A DNA stretch of 64,000 bases. Origin: Kryptolebias marmoratus (Eukaryota > Chordata > Actinopteri > Cyprinodontiformes > Rivulidae). The position numbers and the translations under genes are program-made. The stretch lies in assembly GCF_001649575.2 (NCBI RefSeq), contig NC_051436.1:5473238-5537237 (forward strand). Reading direction: 5' to 3'. The first letter of the stretch is position 1, and each line of letters starts with the position of its first letter. The notes beneath the pieces were generated by a model. It worked only from the letters and a program-made list of their open reading frames with translations, was not told where the DNA came from and did no database searches. Shown here piece by piece: positions 46,601 to 58,359 of this stretch.

Positions 46601-47503
46601 CAGTGACGTGCGGTGAGGTTCATGGTTAGTGAGGCACTGAGAGTCAGATTTACAGATATATAAATCCAAAAGGGTAGCTTATTCAATTGGCTACTGGTTA
46701 TTTCATATCTCATCAGCGTTCTTCACACACACACACTCTCNNNNNNNNNNNNNNNNNNNNNNNNNNNNNNNNNNNNNNNNNNNNNNNNNNNNNNNNNNNN
46801 NNNNNNNNNNNNNNNNNNNNNNNNNNNNNNNNNNNNNNNNNNNNNNNNNNNNNNNNNNNNNNNNNNNNNNNNNNNNNNNNNNNNNNNNNNNNNNNNNNNN
46901 NNNNNNNNNNNNNNNNNNNNNNNNNNNNNNNNNNNNNNNNNNNNNNNNNNNNNNNNNNNNNNNNNNNNNNNNNNNNNNNNGGACAGCAGCAACAAGCACC
47001 CGTTGGCTCACGTGCGCCCCCTTCAGTGCGGCAGAGTACTGCCTGCCTCACCCTTCGCCTTTTCACCACGGTTTTATGTCCCCTCAGCAAAACTAAATAT
47101 GTCACTAACAAACATTAAACGTAAATGGTTAAAGACATTAGCCAGATTGTGGAAAATCAGGCTATATAAACCATTATATTGGCGACATGCAGCGGTACGG
47201 CAACAGGCAGGGGCCAATTTCATGTATCAACCCAGTTTGTGATGGATTGCGCAATCAGAGGTGAAGTTCGGCTTGCTGCTGCCGCACCTCGCGTTTCACC
47301 CTCGTATTTGAACAGGAAATATGCAATTTCAGCGATTTTGACTATAAAAATGCGATTTGGACCATAAAAATGTTCGGAAATTACTCATACATAAAGATCA
47401 GTGGACAAAAATTAATATTCATTTTATGTTATGATTTTTTTTTTCTTGTCATGATGACAGGGGAGGCTCTGCCTCACCTGCCTCCCCTGACCGCATGTCC
47501 CTG
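46601..47503. mobile_element. hAT-type element with 8-bp target duplication
   Basis: The left end CAGTGACGTGCGGTGAGG and right end CCTGACCGCATGTCCCTG are inverted repeats with mismatches. The flanking 8-mer CATCGAGC is identical on both sides (46593-46600 and 47504-47511). The element is about 900 bp including a 240-base gap. It carries no transposase in the visible part, so it is probably non-autonomous. It is inserted inside a copy of the CAAGATGG repeat. Confidence 0.85.
46741..46980. other. Assembly gap (240 N)
   Basis: An unknown sequence that follows a (CA)n run and lies inside the hAT-type element. The open frames reported across it are artefacts. Confidence 0.99.
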
Positions 47504-48119
47504 CATCGAGCACTAACTGATCGCCCAAGGCCTGCTTATTACAGTCAACTTTGCCTGTCTGTTAGCAAAATATCTCATGAACCAGTGGACAGATCTTAAT
47601 AAAGCTCTCAGTAAGTAAACACTGGATGTACATCTACAACTGATTAGCTTTAGGAGTCACCCCGATTCAAGATGGCCACCACAGCTGGTTAACTTTAGCC
47701 AACACAAAACTGTCTATAATTCAGCCATTTTTTCAGGTAATGGGCTAAAATTTGGTGTGGTGGTAGCTGAGTATCATCCCTAACACATACTCAGAGCGCT
47801 GCACATTGCGCAATACCATTGGCCCTGATTTTCTGTTACCAAACTATTTTGTGAACCACTGGGCAGGTTTTAATAAAAACTTTCAGAAAGCAATCATTGG
47901 ATGTACATCTAGACCTGATTAACCTTTGACGTCAACCCCATTCAAGATGGCTGCGCCGGCTGAACGACCTCGGCCAACACAAAAGTGGCTAGAACACTGA
48001 ATTTTACAGCTATTGACCCAAATCTTGGCGTAGTAGTAGCTGAGAGCCATCCTCAACTTGCAAGAACCAATGTTTGTCTCTCTTTGACAGAGTTGAGGCA
48101 GGACACGAAGAAGAGTCGG

Positions 48120-49796
48120 ATGTCTTCGCCCCCGTCTGTCGTCCTCAACACGGGACGCGAGATGCCCGTCCTGGGTCTGGGGACCTACAAGCTGTGTGGA
48201 CCCGAGGCGGTGTTTCAGGCCGTGGACGCCGCTCTGGCTGCCGGCTACAGGGCTTTTGACAGCGCAGCCGTCTACCGCAATGAAGCAGACTTGGGCCGAG
48301 CCCTGAGGGAGCTCCTGCCCAAGTACGGCCTGACCAGGGAGGATGTATTCATAACCAGGTGATGCTGACTTCAGGCAGAGCAGGAGTTGTGCAGATCAAC
48401 GAACGTCTCAACAGTCGTGTTTTCACTTTAACACAGTAAGCTGAGCCCTAAGGATCAGGGAGAGAAGGCTATGAAGGGCGCCCTCCACAGTTTGTCTCAG
48501 CTGGACTTGGGGTACATTGATCTCTATCTGATCCACTGGCCGGGTACGCAAGGACTGCCGGTGGCCGACCAACGCAACCCAGGTGAGGGGCAAAAACCAC
48601 ATCAGCACATAATTATGGAAACATATCATCGTTGTTCTGTGTTTGGATATCAAAGTCCTCGTTTCCCTTGAAGGAATGTCAGAGTTTTAATCATCGTGTG
48701 TTGAGAAATGACAGAGTCTTAGAGAGCCCGATCACTCAGAATGTGTGTTCAATTCAGTTCGGTTCATCTATAGAGCGCCATGTCACACCTAGTTGTCTCA
48801 GGTCTCTGAAACGGAGCAAATTTTGAAATAATAGAACCACCTGGAGAGGCAGCTTGTTCTCTACCGTGCAGAGGCGCGATGGCGTCTCACTCAGGTTCTT
48901 ACTGGGTTCCAGGTAACCGAGCTCAGAGCTGGCTCAGGCTGGAGGAGCTGCACGGTCAGGGGAAGCTGAGGGCCATCGGCGTGTCCAACTACACCGCGGC
49001 TCACATGAGAGAGCTGATGCAAAGCTGCAGGGTCCCTCCTGCCCTTCTGCAGGTGAAACGTACATCACACACCGTCTCATTTAGGATTATCACGTCGGTG
49101 GGCGGAACAGCGGTTAGAGCTGTTGCCTCCCAGCAAGAAGGTCACAGGATCGCTTCCTGACCGGGCGCGTTTCTTACATGTTCTCCCTGCGCTCACATGG
49201 GTTTGGGTTTACTCCAAAAACATGCACGTTGGGTTAACTGGTAACTCTAAATTGTCCCTAAGTGAGAGCTCGTTTGTCTCTATGTGTCCCTGCGATGGAC
49301 TTGCGACCTGTCCAGGATGCACAGTTGACTGCTGGAGACAGTCTCATCGGGTTTGTCCTTCCTTCCAGGTGGAGTTTCACCCACGTCTGTGCCAGCTGGA
49401 GCTGAGGAGTTTATGTAAAGAGCACGGCGTGTGCTTTCAGGCGTACTCCTCGTTAGGTAAAGGAGAGCTGCTCGCCGACCCGCTAATCAACGAGGTGGCA
49501 AACAGCTGCAAACGCACACCTGCGCAGGTAGGATCTACCTCACCCTCCTGAGTGGACGATTTATACATTTTTTTTTGTTAAAGCTAATATGTTGAACAGA
49601 TTTGGTTCCCATCCAGATTTTGTTGCGTTGGGCAGTGCAGCAGGGCGTCCCGGTGCTGCCCAAATCATCCAATCCAGACAGAATCCAGAAGAACACGGAG
49701 ATCTTCGATTTCTCTCTGAGGGACGCAGACATGGACAGGCTGTCGGCCTTGGACTGTGGACACAGGTTCTGCTGGGATCCGTCAGAGGTGGCCTAA
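48120..49796 (+). CDS. Aldo-keto reductase family protein
   Basis: This is a cytosolic NADPH-dependent oxidoreductase of the AKR superfamily, of the 'uncharacterised oxidoreductase/glyoxal-reductase-like' type found in fish and bacteria rather than the longer AKR1 type. The exons are 48120-48358, 48437-48582, 48913-49052, 49369-49527 and 49617-49796, all in phase, giving 287 residues. The catalytic tetrad is complete: D47 and Y52 in FDSAAVY, K81 in TSKLSP, H113 in LIHWPG. The cofactor motif LPKSSNPDRIQKN has the Lys-Ser and Arg of NADPH binding. Other family marks are MPVLGLGTYKL, IGVSNYTAAHM, VEFHPRLCQ and AYSSLGKGELL. The start was chosen at MSSPPSVVLNTG because family proteins begin there. 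The frame stays open another 45 codons upstream, through repeat DNA. A polyadenylation signal AATAAA is only 14 nt past the stop (49810). The substrate cannot be predicted. Confidence 0.94.
49098..49360 (+). repeat. SINE-like repeat in aldo-keto reductase intron 3
   Basis: This shows GGCGGAACAGCGGTTAGAGC, TGTTGCCTCCCAGCAAGAAG, ATGTTCTCCCTGCGCTCACA, GTTAACTGGTAACTCTAAAT, GCGACCTGTCCAGGATG and GACTGCTGGAGACAG in order. It is the same family as 12390-12660. It nearly fills the 316-bp intron. Confidence 0.75.
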
Positions 49797-52700
49797 AAAA
49801 ACACCAGCTAATAAAAAAAACAAACCTTCTCCCATCGGGCCTTCTGCCCTCAAACTAAAACAGCGGAAATTCACAGCCAGAGAAACAGGAAGTGATGCAA
49901 GAAACTTAATTTTTTTAAGTGTTTTCAGTGAATTGTAGGTTAGTTTTTTTTGTAACCAAATAATTTGTTATGTATTTTAGGGAAAATCTGTGGAAAACAA
50001 CTGTTAGCTTTTGTATTACTTATGTTTTTTAATCCTGAAGAAATAATGTCCAAATAGCCTTTTCAGTCAATACCTGTTAGTTTTTGATTTATTTTAATTT
50101 ACGTTTAAATGGATAGTGTTCTGTGTAAAGGTTATGAACAGTTAATATCTCACCTGTCGTAGATCGCGCTCCGAACAGCAGATTGATGAGCTAACGGCTA
50201 GTCCAAGTGGAAACAGCATTTTATTATTAGTTTATTATCTTTAACACCATGAATTTTGCGTAACAGTTATTTACATTTACATATGTGCTTATAGGAAAGC
50301 ACAAGCTGAGGTTGCTAGCTGTAGCTAGCATCCTAAGTTTGGAGAAATAAAGTTTAATTCTGACCAGATTGACCAGCTAACAGCTAATAAAGACCAAAGT
50401 GAATGGCTAACATTTTAAGACGACTTAAATCTAAAAACATTTCACAGCATTAGCTGTAGCTAACGCTCAGAGTAGTTGTTAGCTTATCAATTAAGTCAGA
50501 ATTGAGCTACGCTAACTACTGTAGGCTAGCTGTAGCTAACGCTTGGGGTTTATTGTTAGCTTGTCTTTCTGGTCAAATATAGACTGTATGCTAACTACTG
50601 TCTGCTAGCTGTTGCTAACGACGCTCAGATTTGTCGTTAGCCCGTCGATTTGGTCAGAATTAAACTGTATGCTAGCTGCTGTATGCTAGCTGTAGCTAGC
50701 TACTGTATGCTAATGTACTTCCATTGGCAATATTTTACCATTTCTACCAGAATAACAGTATAATGTGAAACTGACAGCGATGTAAAGGTTTATAAAATAG
50801 TATTTGCATGAATAGCTATGAAATTTTTTAAATTAAAGCTGTTTTAAGATGGCAACAACTCACTTTAGCCATGATCGGATTAGCCGTTTTTTCCAAATGG
50901 AGTTCATTCAAATAGCTTTTTCCAGCAGGTAAGATGTTAATTGTTCATAATCCCTCTTTCTCTTGTTTAAATAAATGTAAATCTGCCTTTATTCATGTTT
51001 ACATCAAATAAAAACCTCCACTTTGCTGAATAAACTGAAGACATGAACGAAGATGTTAAACATCACTCTTAAAATCATTTATTTACGACAGCATATATCA
51101 GAGTTTTCACAGCTGTAGAGAAAATACATTTACAAAAGTGAAAAGAAGAAAGAAAAAGAATGATAATTAAAAAAAAAAAAATCTCCAGATTCAAGTAATA
51201 CTAAGGATGGCTTCAGGTGCCCACGCAGGATTTTACTCCGGGATGCGTTAAAAACATGACTTCATGTGAAATCGCTTTTCTTTCTCAGTCACGACGATGA
51301 CGACGACGAACACGCATCCTCAAATGTTGTGCTTTCTCTTAAAACGTGGCGGCGAGCGGCGGAGATTAAGGCGGCGATCGGACGAACAAGACAAGGCTGG
51401 TTATTTGGTGTCAAGTCACAGGTTAGAAAATGTTCAAGGCAGCTTTTTTTTTTTTTAAACTATTATACTCTTTAACTTTCCAGAAAGCAAAGATTTAATG
51501 CTCAGTTTAATTTCCTCCAGATTCAAGTAACTGTCCACCAGCTGATTGCTTCCTGTCATTATAGCTTCATTTAGAGTGAGATGCTGAAATAAAACTACAA
51601 AGATACCATTTATTACTTCAGAAGACTGATGTGAACAAACCGGTAACTGGTTGAAACGTAAACAAAGAAAGCAACACCGTTCAGACTGTCTGGAGTTTTC
51701 TGATTCAAACCCACATTTAAACGAAACAACCTAACCAGAGCAATAAAAGCACACAAATACAGGTGTTTTTTTTTTTGTTTTTTTTTAATCCTGCAAACCC
51801 GAGAGCTTCACAACTCGACCCTAAAAGTGGAAAGGAAGACGACGAGACCGAAGCAGAACGAACCGTTTGTTTTTATTTTTTTTTAAATATCCCAAAATTA
51901 CAAAAAACGCCTCGACTTCCTGTATTAAAAGGCAGATTCTGTGTAATAATCATTTCCAAAAAAGGGAGTAAAGTTTGTGCTACAGCTCAGCGGTTAAAAA
52001 CTGGATTCATATCGAATGAAAGTGAACATTTCAACTTTTTTTGTTAAAAAAACGAAGGAAATCCGCAAGTCGTTTAGATCTTTTTAAAAAAAAAAAAAAA
52101 AAAAAGGCCTCGAACCTTCGCCTCGTTCACAGCAGCTGATTTCATCCTCGCCGACTTCCCAAAAACCACGTTTAACGTTTTTATTCCCAACAGATTGTAA
52201 CACAGCCTATTGCCCGGTTCTGTGGGACGCCTCGGCAGAACCGCGTAAATAAAAATTCTAAAATCACCTCGTTTACAAGCCCCGCCCCCTCCCTCCACCC
52301 CAATTCCTCTCATTTAATAAAATATTTACAAGATATTTACACGTAAAAACTCCTTCTCCTCTTTTGGGGTGTTTTTGCTTGTCCAAGGCTTTTTAAAACA
52401 AACTAACAATAAAAAATAAAAGAGAAACTGGTTTGTGCTTTTTTTATTTTAAAGTCATCTGCGATAATCTGACCCTGAACTTTTGATTGAAGATAGTATT
52501 TGCGCATTGTCGCAGATTGTCCGGCTACAAGATTGTTCTTTTTTTTTATAGATTCCATCTCATAAAGCAGTTTGTCTGATAGTCTCGTACGGCTGAAAGT
52601 AGAAAAGGCTCGCAGAGCAGAGGAACAGGAAGCTGAACGCCTTAAAAAAAACAATGAATTTGTGGATTTTTTTTTTTTTGACGCATGATTAAACTGAAAA

Positions 52701-53139
52701 TTAAAAATAACGGAGAACAAAACGGCTGTCGCCTGAAAATGAAGGAACGTGAATGTCTCAAACTGATTTTAGTTCATTTGACACAAAAAGGTCACTTTTC
52801 CTGTTTGCTAATAGCCAGATTTATGCTTCTTCCTTCCTGTTTTTTTTTTTTTTTAATTATTTAAAATCATTTGATGTAATTTGTGGGACCCAGATTCTGG
52901 TTCCCCTAACACAACGGACAGCCTAACACTTCTTCAATCACAACACAAAAAGAGAAAAGGAAAAAAAAAAACAATGACATAAAAACAGAAATCTCTTAAA
53001 GTGGGACCCACAGAAATCGGCCCCCTTTAGCCAAGGCTCCATCCCCCCACCCCACCCCCCACCCCAGGTCTTATGGTTCAGTAGTTCCCACTCCCTTTAA
53101 AAACCTCGAGCGGCTCTTCTTCTTCCCCCTCCGGAGGCG
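49797..53139. other. Intergenic region between aldo-keto reductase and bad
   Basis: Non-coding DNA containing a large long-TIR repeat copy (about 50100-50965). The 51.0-53.1 kb part is A/T-rich with poly-A/T runs and is probably bad 3' UTR at its right edge. No exon is recognised. Confidence 0.6.
50100..50965. mobile_element. Long-TIR element with internal GCTAGC tandem repeats
   Basis: The ends TGTGTAAAGGTTATGAACAG...ATCTCACCTGTCG and AGCAGGTAAGATGTTAATTG...TTCATAATCC are inverted. Inside, GCTAGCTGTAGCTAACGCT-like units recur at least six times between about 50320 and 50710 with intervening GTTAGC...TCGAT..GGTCAGAATTAAAC text. It appears to be the same family as 38570-39125, enlarged by internal duplication. 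Confidence 0.55.
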
Positions 53140-56100
53140 TTACTCGGTGCGGTGGGTCGGCTTCTCGTGGTGGCTGCTCTCGCCGTCCGTCTCCTGGTGA
53201 CTAAAGAGGTAGTTCCACCAGCTTCGGGAGTGGTGTATCTGTTTGGTCGTCCCGGCGCTCTTCACCTTCCTCATCTCCTGCGGGGAAAAAAATGGGCGGA
53301 GAGTTCAGACAAAACGGACCAGGTCAGGACCGGAACGGCTGCGATTCGGACCGTTTGGCGCCACGACTAAAGAAGAAAAGGCAAATTGCCCGCCGCCTTT
53401 CGTGCCATTGTTTTAAACGAACCACTTTGGGGATGATTCAAACGTATCTGGAAAAATGACTGAGTTCTAGCTATTTCTGTGTTAGCTGTGGCGGCCATCT
53501 TGAATTGTGCTGGCTCCAAAAGTTAAATCAGCCTGGAAGTTTCATTAAAATACAGCCAGAGTTTCAGGAGATGTTTGGAGATGTTTGGCCAACAGATTAA
53601 TGCCAAATGAGCAGCACTTATGCCCCTTTTCCACCGGCCCTAAATGTCCAGGCTCCACTCTGCTCGGCTCGCTTTGCGAGCGTTTACATCTGCACTTTTT
53701 CGAGGTCGGTCCCTGCTTTTTTGGTCCCTGCTTCGGAGCAGGGCCAGCCGGGCCGGCCCTGCTTTGTGGGCGGCGCAAGCTTAGCTCCCGTTCCCTCATT
53801 GGTCGTGGGTGTGACCAGATGCAAGCATAAAGAGCGAACGGTAGGAATATAAACAACAGCGTTAGCTTACCCTGCAACGTTTAGCTGTCTGTCCCCCAGC
53901 TGAAGGCGCTGTAAAGCCTGAAATCTCCGGCGGATAACAGCTGTCCTACTCCGCGCAACAATGGCGGCATCCAGAGCATTTCTTCCACTGCGCCTCTCTT
54001 CCTGAAGTCTCAGGAGAATCCCCATAAGTTTAAAAAACAGCAACAACACAGGGCCAACGTTGTCCATAGCGCTTCTGTTGTTTACACAACTTGCGCTAAG
54101 TTTCGGTAGCGTACCCCCCCGCGCCGCAGCCCCGCAACACGAGGAGGCGTTTCTCTGCTACCGACCAAACTGGCCGGTGTAAACGCGGTGCATTCTTTAT
54201 CGAGCCGAGCCGAGTAGAGCCGGACTTCTGAATTTGAGCCAGTGTAAAAGAGGCATTGGACTTCCTGCTCTGATTGACTCTCAGCTACTATCTCACCAAA
54301 TCTTAGCCCAGTTTACGTAAAAACTGTTGTGCGTTCGCTAAGGGCGACCACTGGTTGTAGACGTTACGTCTAACGACCGTTTCCTGGATGTTTGATTAGA
54401 ATCCATCTTGTGTTTCATGAGATATTTGGCTAACAGAACTTTTCTCACCCCCTTGTCGAGCAGGCTGTCGAACTCGTCGCTCATCCGGCGGAGCTGCCGG
54501 CCGTACTTCTTGGCGGCCCACAGGGCTGGAGGGGCCGACTTGGATCGCCCCCTGAACGGATACCCCTCGGTGGGGGTCCCGGGCTCGTCGTCTGCCCGCG
54601 CCGGGAGCTCCTCCTCCCCCCTGGAGCTGGTGGAGGAGAGCGACTCCGAGTTCACCCTGAGCCGGCCGTTCTCTGCAGCGGGGGGAGAGACGAGAGGAGA
54701 GGGTCAGAGGAGAGAACCACCGGAGAACACGCAGAACAGACGATCCTCAGGTGGTCCACCTGTGACCCCGTGACCTGGAAATCAATAGGGATCATCCTCG
54801 ACCCTGAGCAGGGTTTTCACTTTAACGCTCGGATGGTATAAAACCCGAAACGTTCGTCTTTGTTTGTCGTATTTAACAAACAGTTTCCAAACAGATTAAT
54901 TCGGGAAAGGAAACGTGGTAAAAAAAAAAGATTAAAGTTATGAAACAAGCGGATGGAAGAACGGGCTTTGCTTTGCAGCTGCTGTGGCAGAAAACAACAT
55001 TGGATGTTCGTTTTGTTGATTTGATGCCCGCAACGGCCGTCAGGCGTTAGTTAAAGTATTTTTATTTAGGTTCTGGAAAAAAATACAAATAAAAATCAGA
55101 TGTGTGATTAGGAGAGTTAAGTTAAACGTGAAACTGAACACGAAGCAGCTAAACCAAAAACAAGAAAATTTATAGATTGTTTATTTTTGGTTACAATGAT
55201 TTAATCTAAATAAATTTCGAGTTTAGTAATTAAAAGCCTGCATCTTTCAGGTCAGAGTTTTAGATCATCTTATGTAGAGAAACGACAGTTTGATCAGTAA
55301 GGACTCTCAGCTACTACCACCCCTACAATCGGGCTAATTCATTCATCCATTTATTAATTTCTCATCTCGGGTGAAATAAAACATTTTGTGACGGATATCG
55401 GCCCTTTCGGCTGCTTTGCTAAGGTGTCATCCGTCAAGGAACGATCTGAAAATTTACAGCCAATCAATGCGACTCCTTAGCTTCAGGCCCGGCCTGCGAA
55501 CAGGAAGTTAAACACAGCACTTCCTGTTGCTGCCTGTTTAAGAACTGGATTAATTCAGACCCATTCGGAGGGTCATTCTTTGACAATGAATCGGTAACCA
55601 GTAGACAGATTTTTAAAAAATTCTGTTGGATCAGTCATTAAAATGATGGCATTAAAGATGTTGTGTTTGACGAGGTTATATAAATCAGGTGGCCTTCATA
55701 CTGTAAGACTGACTTGGAGCCACTTCTGTGTTGGCTAGGGTCAATTGGCTGTGGCGGCCATCTTGAACAAGGCCGAATCCAAAGAGTTACCCAGTAGGGG
55801 TGGACCATACTGCCCAAACATGACATCACAATATATATATTTTTTAAATACCTCGATAACGAGATCATAGACGATATTCACATTATTTTAATTTTTGGGG
55901 GATTTGCCCAAATATGTGACTTTGTTTTACTTTTTATAAACAGACTTGACGTGTCTCCACCCTGACCTGCAGAAAATGGCCGTCTGATCCACATCTTCTA
56001 TTTTAAAACCAAAATCATTCCAAACAGAAGTGGCTCCTTTTGTTTGGAATTAAGTCGGGACTCTTCGGAGGTATTTCCGTGTTTGTGCTCCGCCATGTTT

Positions 56101-56663
56101 GCTAGGTCGCGCTTCTTTTTCTTCTTCTTTGTTTTAATGGCGGTTGGCAAACAGCTATAGGAAGAGCTGCACGGGTCAGGCTCCGTTAAACGATATCGCA
56201 ATATTAATTGTTTTCACCGGTGTCACCGTAAACGAGACGTTGTGGCCCACCCCCGTTACCCAGATGTGGACGGGCGCCACTAATGGCTGTCTTTGCGAAG
56301 TAAGGCTGTCTGAAGGCGAGCAGCTTTAATGAAATCCACCACTGGCCGTCGCTCACCTCCACCTTCGACCAGTTTGTAACGGGCCGAACTCACAGCAGAC
56401 AATTTGAAAGCTCAGGGAAACGATGGACGAATTACCGCCGGTTCTTCTAAAAGGACCGCAGCCCTCGGCCTATGTAACCCCGCCGCTCCGTGTTTCCCGT
56501 AATCCTTTTGTTTTGTTTGCCTACTTGAATGCCTGAGCTCGGGCAGGGTGAGGCGCTGGCGGACGCCGTCCTCCGGTCCCGCTGCCGGCTGTTTGCTCTT
56601 TCCCTCCTCTACCTCGTCTGAGGGCTCCGACTCGCTGTCTGAAATGGTGAACTTTGCAGCCAT
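53140..56663 (-). CDS. bad: BH3-only apoptosis regulator BAD
   Basis: BAD binds BCL-XL/BCL-2 through its BH3 helix to promote apoptosis, and is held inactive in the cytosol by 14-3-3 when phosphorylated. The minus-strand exons are 56663-56525, 54672-54449 and 53277-53140, giving 501 nt and 166 residues. BH3 residues 97-121 read [18 protein letters not shown] and onward; L107 and D112 of the LxxxxD core are present. The 14-3-3 site R89-S90-K91-S92-A93-P94 fits RSxSxP, and S111 in RRMS matches the second regulatory serine. The Arg-His-Ser-Ser block of mammalian BAD that holds the first 14-3-3 site is absent or unrecognisable; only RHS straddles the exon 1/2 border. The tail KSAGTTKQI...SRSWWNYLF matches the family's C terminus. 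The start has a strong context (A at -3, G at +4). An overlapping uATG may lie 8 nt upstream. Human BAD is also on 11q13. Confidence 0.96.
53278..54448. other. bad intron 2
   Basis: A 1.2-kb intron holding reverse-strand CAAGATGG-repeat fragments (about 53460-53600 and 54260-54440). Between them at 53620-54240 is another element with ends TGCCCCTTTTCCACCGGCCC and GCCAGTGTAAAAGAGGCATT, which look like an inverted pair and may be a MITE. Confidence 0.6.
53619..54257. mobile_element. Probable MITE in bad intron 2
   Basis: TGCCCCTTTTCCACCGGCCC on the left and TGAGCCAGTGTAAAAGAGGC on the right are inverted with mismatches. CGGCTCGCTTT / GAGCCGAGCCGAGTAGAGCC and a GC-rich interior lie inside. No target duplication was established, so the superfamily is uncertain. 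Confidence 0.45.
54673..56524. other. bad intron 1 (between coding exons 1 and 2)
   Basis: A 1.85-kb intron. It contains reverse-strand CAAGATGG-repeat fragments (about 55290-55330 and 55585-55790, with GGCGGCCATCTTGAACAAGG) and A/T-rich DNA. No exon is seen. Confidence 0.6.
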
Positions 56664-57468
56664 CGTAACATCTGGAGGAGAGAAAATACGAAGAAAACGT
56701 GAACAACGAAGAAAAAAAAAAGAGCAGAACTCACAAAACTACGTTCATATTCATGTATAAATATGAAAAAAACATGAGAAGGGGAATAGGAGTTAACGAG
56801 AGGCAGACTGAAAAGTAAGCCTCAAACAAACAGTCGCCGGGTGGAAACTGAAAGTCTGATCTCAAAAAAATTCTCGAACCATTCGCGGCAGAAGAGCTTT
56901 CATGTCTACAGCGTTTAACGGACGGGATGTGGAGAGTTAAAAAGAGCCGGCACTTCCTGTTTAAAGAGAGCATTCTGAGCTAAAACGCACCTGAAGGGTG
57001 TGGAGGTTTGGGTGTGCGCTCTCCGTACCACCCACACGCGCTGCGATACCGGGCCGAGACGATCCGACGCGTTGAACGTCCCCGATTTTTAGATTGGCGC
57101 ATTCCCGACGTCTTTCCGATTGGACCGGATCGCTCTTAACGTGCTACGCACGACGGGAATACCACTTAAGGGTCATCCCGATAATCGGGGCATTGTGGGA
57201 AATCGGGACAGAAATCGGCAGAGAAATCTCGCCATGTGAACGAGGCGTAAGCTGCGTAAAAAAACTTCGAACTTGGACGTAAAAAGACCAACTTCCTGCG
57301 ACCCGTTCAGACTTTCAATGACGTTCCCTACGGTGAAGTTGGGATTTTTCCCAACATTTTGGTGCTACGCCTGACGGATGCGCACGTTCCAGCGTAAAAT
57401 CTTCACGTTTTTATCACAGAGCTGCAACGAGACAGGCTAAAGGGTGAGGTTAGAAACTTGTCAGCATT

Positions 57469-57533
<65 letters not shown>

Positions 57534-58260
57534 ATAAAAGCCAACAATCATTTTACAGCCTTAAATAAATCAATCAAAGTGGGCTGAGAATATAACAGTG
57601 CTGGCAGGTATTAGCACATTATTATAAAACCTGAGGGGTTTGTTTAAGTTTATATTTACCCCTAATTTTGACAGTTTTAGTCCTCCATAAAGGAAGACAT
57701 GAAGTGATGTAACCACCTGAGTTAAACACACCCAGCCGGTCCAAAGGTATGTAAAAGAACCAAGCCGAGATAATGCCCTTCTCCTGCCACATGCAGGTTA
57801 TTATTTGAGTTTATTTTTTTATTTTAAGCACTTGTGGTGACAGTGTTGTTGAAGGAAGCCAGCAGCCCGTCCTGCCCTGTCCCCTCCTGTCTCCTGTCTC
57901 CTTGTTGTTGTTGTCTGAGGAGGACAAAAGAAACTTCGGGCAGGGCGAAAGCTAACAGCGGCTTCCAAACAAACTAAAAAAAAAGGCGTTTTTCTTACCC
58001 AAAACCTCGACGACACCGGGCCGGAAAGTTCGACAGGGAGTTCGGCTGGCTTCCAGCCGTCGCTGCCGTCCGCGTCGTGTCCCTTTTTTTGTGTGTGTGG
58101 TGAATAAAACACTTTTTTTTTCTCCCCAGCTCCGGTCTTCGTCCAATGGAAGAGCGTCCGCTGCGCGATGACGTCACTGTTGCGAGCTGGGGGGAACTTT
58201 GTTTTTGTGTCTCCGGCTTCCCGTAGCGCACGAAAGAGACGCGCAGCGAGGTTTGGGCTT
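56664..58260 (-). promoter_or_regulatory. bad: bad 5' UTR intron, non-coding exon and promoter
   Basis: An acceptor CTCCTCCAG sits 8 nt before the bad start codon (5' UTR tail ATGTTACG). A donor GAGGTTTTGG|GTAAGA on the minus strand at 57999/57998 would end a non-coding exon. Just beyond lie CCAAT at 58143-58148 and a palindromic CRE TGACGTCA at 58169-58176 in CpG-rich DNA. The intron holds a long (TA)n run. All of this is inferred from motifs. Confidence 0.45.
57474..57528. repeat. (TA)n microsatellite
   Basis: About 27 TA units. Confidence 0.95.
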
Positions 58261-58359
58261 AGATTCGAGCCCCGGGTTTGCTTCTGTGTCCATCAGCGGT
58301 GAAACCCAGAGAAAAAATAATCAGAAAAAATAATAAAACTACAGAAAAATGCGTCACTT

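Larger units (their letters stand above)
46340..48075 (+). repeat. Cluster of CAAGATGG dispersed repeats
   Basis: At least three head-to-tail copies (about 46340-46600, 47540-47820, 47835-48075) show GTTAGCAAAATATC, GGATGTACATCTAC, CAAGATGGCCRCC and GGTGTGGTAGTAGCTGAG-type landmarks in order. The first copy is split by a hAT element. The last copy runs almost to the first coding exon of the aldo-keto reductase. Confidence 0.75.

Noticed and set aside
46687..47118. 143-codon open frame across the gap
   Set aside because: Most of it is unknown bases, and the ends belong to a hAT-type element.
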